A model generated the notes under the pieces. The model saw only the letters and a list, made by a program, of their open reading frames with translations. It did not search any database and was not told the DNA's origin. Shown here in pieces: positions 54,617 to 61,433 of a stretch of DNA of 64,000 nt. Numbering within the stretch: position 1 is the stretch's first letter; the number at the start of each line of letters is the position of its first letter. A program made the position numbers and the translations under genes. Source of the stretch: Ohtaekwangia koreensis (lineage in GTDB: Bacteria > Bacteroidota > Bacteroidia > Cytophagales > Cyclobacteriaceae); contig NZ_FUZU01000001.1 in the NCBI RefSeq assembly GCF_900167975.1, forward strand, positions 3,184,597-3,248,596. Direction: 5' to 3'.

Positions 54617-54946
54617 ATGGTCGATTTTGTCGGCACAAAGTTAGAAGTATTGTGAAATATCGGTAATTAATCGGTGAGAAATGCATGAAAAGAAAAACCT
54701 GGCTGAAATTTCAGAATTTTAAATTTTTGATGTATTCTCCGGCTTCGAGGATAAAGATCATAAAAGCTTACTACAATCTATCTATTTCCGAGATGATAAA
54801 CAATATACACCGAGCCGCTTGCATATTGGAAGTTGATTGAAGTTTCATTATTTGAAATATTTACCCCCTGTCTTTTGTACAATATTAATCCTGACGGGAG
54901 GAACGGTATCTTTATTTTTATCGTCACAACCAAACGCTATATATGT
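54617..54946. other. Divergent upstream region of accA and the GH5 gene
   Basis: 330 bases. They hold the accA -7 box (54636-54643) near one end and must hold the promoter of the GH5 gene at the other. I see no convincing gene or repeat in the middle. The 38 codons before the GH5 ATG are open but not protein-like. Confidence 0.4.
54636..54643 (-). promoter_or_regulatory. Candidate -7 box for accA
   Basis: TAACTTTG on the minus strand matches TAnnTTTG, 20 bases before the accA start. The -33 element is not clear. Confidence 0.4.
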
Positions 54947-56254
54947 ATGAAAATTAATCATTGGCTTCTGCTGGCAACCCTGCTCGCCTTATCATCGGCT
55001 TGTAAGCAGAATGAAAATTTTGTAACAACAGAAGGAACGCACTTTAAGATCGGAACAAAAGAGTATCACTACCTCGGCACTAATTTCTGGTATGGACTAA
55101 ATCTTGGATCGAAGGGAGCCGGTGGTGACCGCGAAAGATTGATTCGCGAACTTGATCGTCTGAAGGCTATGGGAATTAACAACCTGCGCATCATGGCCGC
55201 AAGTGAAGGTCCGGATTCTGAACCATACCGCATGGTGCCTGCACTGCAGACTGCACCCGGAATATATAACGAAGAAGTTGTTGATGGACTTGATTTCTTA
55301 CTGCATGAAATGAAGCTGAGAAATATGTATGCTATAGTTTGCCTTTCAAATTTCTGGAACTGGTCTGGTGGTATGGGGCAATATATAGTATGGACGCATG
55401 CAGCAGATTCAATTCCGTATCCACCGCCGCATCCCGGAGGCGACTGGGGGCGCTATCAGGAATTTGTGGCGGACTTTTATTCAAATCAGCAGGCCGTAAC
55501 AATGCTCAACAATCACATTACGTATATAGTAAATCGTAAGAACGCATACTCCAACATCGAGTATAAAAATGATCCAACCATTATGGCCTGGCAACTTTGC
55601 AATGAGCCGCGTGGCCTTAGTCATACAGATGCTTATCGAAAATGGATTGAAAATACGGCCGGCCTCATTAAGCAATTGGACAACAATCATCTGGTGACCA
55701 CTGGCAGCGAAGGAACAACATCGTCACCGTACTCGGGTACTGATCCTGAAAAAGATCATAGCTTCAGCAACATAGACTACATGACCATTCATATATGGGT
55801 ACAGAACTGGGATATATATAATCCACTCCGTGCAGCAGAAACTTATGATTCTGCCGTGACCTATGCGTTGAATTACCTGGATCAGCATGAGGCTGTTGCC
55901 CGGAAACTAAATAAGCCATTGGTGCTGGAGGAATTCGGTATATCACGTGACAGCAACAGTCATGATGCAGCTTCCAGTGTTGCCATCCGTGATAAATATT
56001 ACGCTTCCATCTTTGAAGGTATATATCGAAAGTCCAGCGAGCCAAACAGCGTTGTTGCCGGTTGTAATTTCTGGGCCTGGGGTGGTGAAGGTCGCCCGCG
56101 ACAACCTGCCTGCATGTGGAAGGCGAATGATGATTTCATTGGTGATCCGCCACATGAAACACAAGGTTGGTATTCGGTATATGATCGTGACTCTACAACC
56201 AACCTCATCATTCGTGACTATGCACTCAAGATGAACGCCTTGTCAGAAAAGTAA
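54947..56254 (+). CDS. GH5 (subfamily 7-like) beta-mannanase lipoprotein
   Basis: 435 residues from the ATG at 54947, which starts a lipoprotein signal ending in lipobox SSAC. It is a TIM barrel hydrolase; the acid/base Glu220 is in WQLCNEPRG and the nucleophile Glu329 in VLEEFGIS, in GH5 positions. YLGTNFWYGLNLGSKG, NNLRIMAASEG and GCNFWAWGGEGRP are typical of GH5_7 mannanases. It should cleave beta-1,4-mannan-type polymers at the outer membrane or surface. The neighbouring alginate-lyase-family gene (on the other strand) supports a polysaccharide-degradation theme, though no SusC/D pair is present. Confidence 0.9.
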   Translation: MKINHWLLLATLLALSSACKQNENFVTTEGTHFKIGTKEYHYLGTNFWYGLNLGSKGAGGDRERLIRELDRLKAMGINNLRIMAASEGPDSEPYRMVPALQTAPGIYNEEVVDGLDFLLHEMKLRNMYAIVCLSNFWNWSGGMGQYIVWTHAADSIPYPPPHPGGDWGRYQEFVADFYSNQQAVTMLNNHITYIVNRKNAYSNIEYKNDPTIMAWQLCNEPRGLSHTDAYRKWIENTAGLIKQLDNNHLVTTGSEGTTSSPYSGTDPEKDHSFSNIDYMTIHIWVQNWDIYNPLRAAETYDSAVTYALNYLDQHEAVARKLNKPLVLEEFGISRDSNSHDAASSVAIRDKYYASIFEGIYRKSSEPNSVVAGCNFWAWGGEGRPRQPACMWKANDDFIGDPPHETQGWYSVYDRDSTTNLIIRDYALKMNALSEK

Positions 56255-56270
56255 AAATACTGTATAAATA

Positions 56271-56302
56271 CAAGAGCAGGACGATATTGCGTCCTGCCCT
56301 TG
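56271..56302. terminator. Hairpin between convergent genes
   Basis: GCAGGACG and CGTCCTGC pair, extended by CAAG/CTTG across one mismatch. Strong stem without a T-run, directly after the GH5 gene. Confidence 0.7.
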
Positions 56303-56360
56303 TATATACTGAGAAGATGATCGCTATATCTCTCTTACTTTAAGCTTCAATCGATCTATA

Positions 56361-56594
56361 TTATTCTTCAATTATAAATGTGTGTGGACTTGTCTCGCTA
56401 TAGAAGCGTTGGGTATAGTTTCTCCACCGTGAAATAAAGCCGTCACGGATATCCTTCACATCTGAAACTTCCAATGTGCTTACATCGAGCGTCCCCATCA
56501 TTTTTTGTACCTCAAGAAATTCCTGCCACTCGTCATTTGAGTAAAAAGTAATTTTTACGTAACCACTTCCGATCGGCCTGCTGACCATTTTCAT
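56361..56594 (-). CDS. Small hypothetical protein (77 aa)
   Basis: No family is recognised. The sequence has a strand-like start (GSGYVKITFYSNDEWQEFLEVQK), an acidic middle and a C-terminus ending FIIEE; no signal peptide or membrane helix. Convergent to the GH5 gene and 83 bases downstream of the lyase gene start-distal end. The composition is protein-like; no further evidence. Confidence 0.5.
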   Translation of the reverse strand: MKMVSRPIGSGYVKITFYSNDEWQEFLEVQKMMGTLDVSTLEVSDVKDIRDGFISRWRNYTQRFYSETSPHTFIIEE

Positions 56595-56677
56595 ATTGAG
56601 GATTGTTTATGGTTCAAATTATATCCTCAAAAGTAATCAATTATTCTGCAGCCATCTGTATTCAATTTCCCTCACAG

Positions 56678-57853
56678 CTATATTTCAACGGCCAGCCATA
56701 GTATCGGATTTCGTACCGGGAGATTTCGTAAGACTTCTTCTACGGATGGATCGTGATCCAGGCTCTTCCAGGTTTCAAACCAATTGTTTTGATGAAATGC
56801 ATATGCGCCCATTACCAGAAACAGATGAGCCACCGGCCATTCATCCCAATACATAACATCTTTTGCATAGGGCCATGTACTCTTCTCTTTCACGTAAGGA
56901 TACAGAAACTCAATCCCTTTTCGTATACACTTCCCATCGGGAGTCTTGTAATTCCATAAATCATTTTTCGAATCGGAAAGAATCTGACAAACCATTACCA
57001 TCGCATCCAGGTTAAAAAGCGAGTAGCCATAAGGTTTGGTCCGCTTGAGTTCGCGCGGGAAGCTTCCATCAACAGCCATTTGGTTAGGGAGTAAAACATT
57101 TTTATAGCGGTCCCTGCAAAACTGCAGAACATCTTTATTGCCTGTAAACTTTGCAAACGCAGCCACTTGCATCACCCAACACGTGCCATGATTATTCTCG
57201 GCATTCATCTCATCCTTCCCATAGGGATGTGTGGTAAGCCATTGTATATATAGTCCGAACCATTTACGGATTGCCGCCAGCACCGTTTTATTCATCGCTC
57301 CGGAGGGCTCCATCACAGATATACCTTCCACGACTTCCATGAGATGAATGGTGTCGATGATTCCTATACCACGTCCTGTATGTCTTCCCTTTATAGCCTG
57401 TGCATAAAGAAGCGATGGATTCATCATCGTAGCAGTATCGGCAAACCATGCATTGAGATGTGCCATAGCATGCTTTACATACGCATCGTCCTGAGTAACT
57501 TTATAAGCGGAAGCAAGGCACCCGATAATCCTGCTAAACCGGATCAACGCCTTTCGGTGCGCCACAAAATTATCCGGGTTGGTCATGCCATCGCGCTGAA
57601 TATAGGGACCTTCCGGGTTCTGAGGATCAGGCCACCAGTAATCACCTTCAGAGTAAAAGTCATGCTTCCCTCCTGCGCTTCGGTCGCTGGCTGCAGTCGT
57701 TATGGTAACGGGTTCTTCTTTCAGCGCACGGCCTGCTTCATCAAGTATATGATTACGTAATACAGCAACTATATCTTTTTGTGATTGCGCCTTTATATTG
57801 CCGGAAACCAAAAAGGTCAACCCCGTTAACAAAACAACAAGTATGCGCTTCAT
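56678..57853 (-). CDS. Exported alginate-lyase-family polysaccharide lyase
   Basis: 391 residues with a signal peptide (LVVLLTGLTFLVSGNIKAQ). It is an all-helical (alpha/alpha toroid) protein: GDYWWPDPQNPEGPYIQRDG at the N-terminus and the NAENNHGTCW motif (Asn-His) near residue 220 identify the Alginate_lyase superfamily, whose members cleave uronic-acid polymers by beta-elimination. The substrate (alginate, glucuronan or another) is not determined. RTKPYGYSLFNLDAMVMV and WPYAKDVMYWDEWPVAHLF also fit the fold. Single gene. Confidence 0.85.
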   Translation of the reverse strand: MKRILVVLLTGLTFLVSGNIKAQSQKDIVAVLRNHILDEAGRALKEEPVTITTAASDRSAGGKHDFYSEGDYWWPDPQNPEGPYIQRDGMTNPDNFVAHRKALIRFSRIIGCLASAYKVTQDDAYVKHAMAHLNAWFADTATMMNPSLLYAQAIKGRHTGRGIGIIDTIHLMEVVEGISVMEPSGAMNKTVLAAIRKWFGLYIQWLTTHPYGKDEMNAENNHGTCWVMQVAAFAKFTGNKDVLQFCRDRYKNVLLPNQMAVDGSFPRELKRTKPYGYSLFNLDAMVMVCQILSDSKNDLWNYKTPDGKCIRKGIEFLYPYVKEKSTWPYAKDVMYWDEWPVAHLFLVMGAYAFHQNNWFETWKSLDHDPSVEEVLRNLPVRNPILWLAVEI

Positions 57854-57985
57854 GTAATCTGAATTATATAGTATAGACGGACTATTGGCTTGTTTACCCT
57901 GAAGACTGCTCTTTGCAAATGGTACGATTGAAATATTCGGATACCTGGCAAGGGATTTTATAGAATAATCTGAACTTTCTGGATT

Positions 57986-58363
57986 ATGGAATTACACGAA
58001 CAAATTATCTGGCTTTTCGTACTTGCCATTCCGATTGCATGTATCGCATGGACTGTTACGCACGAGGAAGTGTTTAAAGAGCCTCGCGAATATTGCGTAC
58101 GGCGTAGCAAAGATTGCAAAACGTTGATGCAGCGAAAATTTTTTTATCTGTTTACCTGCGAGTATTGCTTCAGCCACTACGTAACTATCCTAATGTTGGT
58201 GATAACGCGCTATACATTGCTGCTCCATGACTGGCGTGGTTATTTGATTGCTGGTTTCGCACTGGTATGGATTGCCAATATTTATATGAGCCTGTACGCC
58301 TTTCTTCGTATTGACATTAAGAAAGAGAGAATCCTCACACAAAAGGAAGAGGAATCCGTTTAA
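57986..58363 (+). CDS. Membrane protein with a CxxC pair (125 aa)
   Basis: Three predicted helices (about 7-25, 62-78, 85-108) with the loop FTCEYCFSHYVTI (Cys58 and Cys61) at the start of helix 2. It resembles small DUF1360-like membrane proteins in its CxxC-S pattern, but I am not sure. Function unknown; the Cys pair could bind metal or form a disulfide. The gene is divergent from the lyase and convergent to the response regulator, with a 28-base gap. Confidence 0.65.
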   Translation: MELHEQIIWLFVLAIPIACIAWTVTHEEVFKEPREYCVRRSKDCKTLMQRKFFYLFTCEYCFSHYVTILMLVITRYTLLLHDWRGYLIAGFALVWIANIYMSLYAFLRIDIKKERILTQKEEESV

Positions 58364-58391
58364 TACTATTTTTTGACAACAAATATTTACG

Positions 58392-58751
58392 TTACCGAAG
58401 CAGCTTTTTCACTTTCTTCATCAGTACATCAGGATCGAGTGGTTTTTTAATAAACTCATTTACACCGAGCTTTAGTGCGAGTGCGATTACTTCCTCTTCT
58501 CCATCGGAAGAAAGCATAATGATTGGAGTCTTCTTTTGTTGCTCTTCCCTGACCAATTTAAGTATCTCATCTCCATTATGATAAGGCATATGAATGTCTG
58601 TTATAATCAGATCGAAATGCTCGTTTTCATGCAGGTGCTTCAGAGCTTGCCGCCCATCGTTTGCCAGATAAGGTTCCATACCGGCATTCTGCAACGTGAG
58701 CTTGATTATTTTCAGCACAACATCATCATCGTCACAGACCAGGATTTTCAT
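58392..58751 (-). CDS. Stand-alone response regulator
   Basis: 119 residues, one receiver domain: Asp8-Asp9 pocket, phosphoacceptor Asp52 (LIITDIHMP), switch Ser81 (MLSSDG), and Lys103 (IKKP). No output domain. It follows the hybrid sensor kinase gene by 116 bases on the same strand and is probably its downstream phosphorelay partner. Confidence 0.9.
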   Translation of the reverse strand: MKILVCDDDDVVLKIIKLTLQNAGMEPYLANDGRQALKHLHENEHFDLIITDIHMPYHNGDEILKLVREEQQKKTPIIMLSSDGEEEVIALALKLGVNEFIKKPLDPDVLMKKVKKLLR

Positions 58752-58867
58752 AAAGCGATATAGTTAGACCGGCAATATATATTATTCCGGATAACCAGGA
58801 AACATACTCAAGATTATAGCCATCGAAATGTAAGAGAGTCGAATGAAAAAGTTACGGCATGAAAGCT

Positions 58868-60283
58868 CTAACTGAGCGCCGTTGAGTAATGGTTGGGCAA
58901 CGTAATATGAAACGAAGTGCCCTCTCCTTCCTGTGATTCGATGCTGATTGTTCCGCCCATCTTTTGGACCGTATCGTTCACCAGGTAAAGTCCAAGTCCT
59001 GTTCCATCATTTTGTGAGGTCGCTCTATAAAACATAGTAAACACTTTGGAAAGATAGGTTTTGTTTATACCTATACCATTATCGGTAAATTCAATATCAA
59101 CTTTTTGTTTGGTTACTTCAATGGCAACTTTGATGAAAGAATCAGCCTTTGAGTAATCCATATACTTGATTGCATTCGAGATCAGGTTGTGCAGGATACT
59201 GGATACCCGATAAGCATCCGAGTAAAACAAACTCGATTGATTAATTTCCACTTTAGGTTGTATGCGGTCAAATCCCTTCATGAACCGCATTTGTTCAAGC
59301 CCCTCCTGTATGACTTTCTTGAAGTCAATTTTCTCAATGCTTACTTCCTTCTTGGCGTTCTTGGCATACTTCAATAAATCATTTACAGAGGTATCCAATT
59401 TTCGGATACTATCTTCCATCATCTGAAAATAATGCGACATGTTTTTACTCAATGATTCTCCTTCATGTCTGGCCAGGTTCAAAAGCCCCAATACCGAATT
59501 AAGGGGTGATCTGAGATTGTGTGCTACACCATAAAGCATATGTTCGAGTTGGTTATTGGTCTCGCTGAGTTCTTCAACCTTGAGCAATAACTCTTCACGG
59601 GTAGCCGATGTTATATCGGCTGCGTGTAAAGCTTTTTGGATGGCCAATGGAAGCCTATATAGATCAGATTTTAATACATAGTCACTAGCACCTTGTTGAA
59701 TGCAATTGACAGCCATGGTTTCAGAGACGCCACCACTGACAATGATGAAGGGAACCTTGGCATTTACTTTTCGCGCCAACGATAATGCCTCCAGCGAATT
59801 GAATTGAGGAATGGCATGATCTGATAAAATTATATCGGCCTTATATTCCGACAACGCTTGAACAAACTCTTCCCGAGTATCAACTTGTTTGATGTTAAAC
59901 TTCATCCCGGCTTTTCGAAGGGTCATGCACATCAGTTCCATGTCTTCTACTATATCTTCGATTAATAATATCTGAAGTTCCTTCGAGCTTCCAGGCAAGT
60001 TATACTCGATCTCATCCCCTGCATCTCCTAGTTTGCTTTTGGCATCTTCAATGGCTTCGTATACCGAGGAGTAATATCTAATCTCACCGTGGTCGTCCAT
60101 AACCGGTGTCTGCCAGATGCGCTTATCATTTTCATCACGGGCAGTAAGATTAATAAAATATGGACAGGCTAATGACGCCTCGTGCTCTTCCGGAGATTGG
60201 TATAAAATTGTATTGGACCTGTCTGATATGGCAATTTCCAACTTCAAAGAACCTACCTGCACTGCTTTGTTATAGACTTCCAT
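58868..60283 (-). CDS. Soluble sensor histidine kinase with internal receiver domain
   Basis: 471 residues, no membrane helix. Residues 1-100 are an unrecognised sensory domain. About 103-225 is a receiver domain (Glu109-Asp110 and phosphoacceptor Asp155 in IILSDHAIP, Lys in YVLKSD). Then HisKA with His255 (GVAHNLRSPLNSV), N-box HNLISNAIKY, and ATP-binding FTDNGIGI and GTGLGLYLV. The receiver stands before the kinase, so the input is probably a phosphorelay or a protein partner rather than a transmembrane signal. The downstream receiver gene is the likely target. Confidence 0.92.
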   Translation of the reverse strand: MEVYNKAVQVGSLKLEIAISDRSNTILYQSPEEHEASLACPYFINLTARDENDKRIWQTPVMDDHGEIRYYSSVYEAIEDAKSKLGDAGDEIEYNLPGSSKELQILLIEDIVEDMELMCMTLRKAGMKFNIKQVDTREEFVQALSEYKADIILSDHAIPQFNSLEALSLARKVNAKVPFIIVSGGVSETMAVNCIQQGASDYVLKSDLYRLPLAIQKALHAADITSATREELLLKVEELSETNNQLEHMLYGVAHNLRSPLNSVLGLLNLARHEGESLSKNMSHYFQMMEDSIRKLDTSVNDLLKYAKNAKKEVSIEKIDFKKVIQEGLEQMRFMKGFDRIQPKVEINQSSLFYSDAYRVSSILHNLISNAIKYMDYSKADSFIKVAIEVTKQKVDIEFTDNGIGINKTYLSKVFTMFYRATSQNDGTGLGLYLVNDTVQKMGGTISIESQEGEGTSFHITLPNHYSTALS

Positions 60284-60487
60284 ATAATTTGAGAATCAAA
60301 ATTTATGAAGTACTTAAAAACTTATGCCTGTGAAACCTGTATCGGAATCAGATATAGTGAACGTTGGTCAACTCTTTTATTCCCCAAACATGAATAAATG
60401 GGATGGTGTCAAACGTAAATACCATCCTCTGGGTATACCCGATAAGGTATCCGGTATGCGTACGGCAGGAATTTCTGGTTATAAAAA

Positions 60488-61426
60488 TTAGTGGCTATAG
60501 AAATAAGGGCAGTCAACATCCTTGTGAACATTCCGGATCCTGGTTCTGAAGTTGATCGTAAACTCATGTGTTCCCTTTGAGTAACTTCCTATGGCCGAAG
60601 TGGTCCAGTCGTATGAGTACACAAAATGAAATTTCTCGCTAAGCTTAAAACTGACGAAGGTTACAATGGCGTCACCGGTTCTGTATGAATTTCCGATACT
60701 GATTTGATCATAGAAAATAACGTTCAGATTTATGTCCGCACTCAGTGGAGTCCCCTCTTGTACACGCAAGAGAAAAGAAGGACTTACTTTCACTTTTTCC
60801 ATCCGATCGATCGGGAAAGTTGTTCCTGCATTCAGGTAATATACCCGTGGCAAAGCGAGCTGTTCAAAGGAGCCATTAAAGAAATCGGCATGCTTTAAAA
60901 TTGTAGGGACTGAAAAACCTGCAAACATTTTTTTGTTATAGTAAAATATACCACCACCAAAGTTCGGTCTTAATTCGTTGAAAAATCCATTGAAGATCGG
61001 GTCGGCATCAGCCTTCAGATTAAGTTCAGTGAAGTCAGCTTTGAAATTATTGAATCCACCCTGAACACCCAATGAAAGCACACCACCACCGGGCCGCTTG
61101 ATGATATAGGCGTAGCTTCCATACACTCCGGTATTTCGGTAGCTGCCGATCTTATCATTGGTTACAAGCAACCCGAGGCCTACACGCTCTTTTTTGAAGG
61201 CGGAGTGAATACCGAAGGTTGCCGTTTCAGGCGCACCTTCAAAGTTGATCCACTGATTGCGGTATGTTAATGTACTGCTGAGCTGTACATGGCTTCCCGC
61301 ATAGGCAGGGTTAATGAGCAACCCATTAAAGATGTACTGTGAATAGACGATGTTATGTTGAGCACAAAGTTTTGCCGGAATCACTATGATTCCGACAAGT
61401 ACAATGCTTAGGATCAATTTTTTCAT
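60488..61426 (-). CDS. PorP/SprF family type IX secretion membrane protein
   Basis: 312 residues with a signal peptide (ILSIVLVGIIVIPAKLCAQ). It starts with HNIVYSQYIFNGLLINPAYAGS, the hallmark of PorP/SprF, and consists of barrel strands. It is needed for export of the cognate adhesin in Flavobacterium (SprF with SprB). The adhesin gene lies 7 bases upstream on the same strand, so they are a classic two-gene type B T9SS unit. No T9SS core gene is in the window. Confidence 0.93.
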   Translation of the reverse strand: MKKLILSIVLVGIIVIPAKLCAQHNIVYSQYIFNGLLINPAYAGSHVQLSSTLTYRNQWINFEGAPETATFGIHSAFKKERVGLGLLVTNDKIGSYRNTGVYGSYAYIIKRPGGGVLSLGVQGGFNNFKADFTELNLKADADPIFNGFFNELRPNFGGGIFYYNKKMFAGFSVPTILKHADFFNGSFEQLALPRVYYLNAGTTFPIDRMEKVKVSPSFLLRVQEGTPLSADINLNVIFYDQISIGNSYRTGDAIVTFVSFKLSEKFHFVYSYDWTTSAIGSYSKGTHEFTINFRTRIRNVHKDVDCPYFYSH

Positions 61427-61433
61427 ATGCTTT

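Noticed and set aside
60401..60440. GGATGGT / ACCATCC and GGGTATACCC repeats in the gap before the PorP gene end
   Set aside because: Weak stems without a T-run; could be chance given the TATA-rich background.
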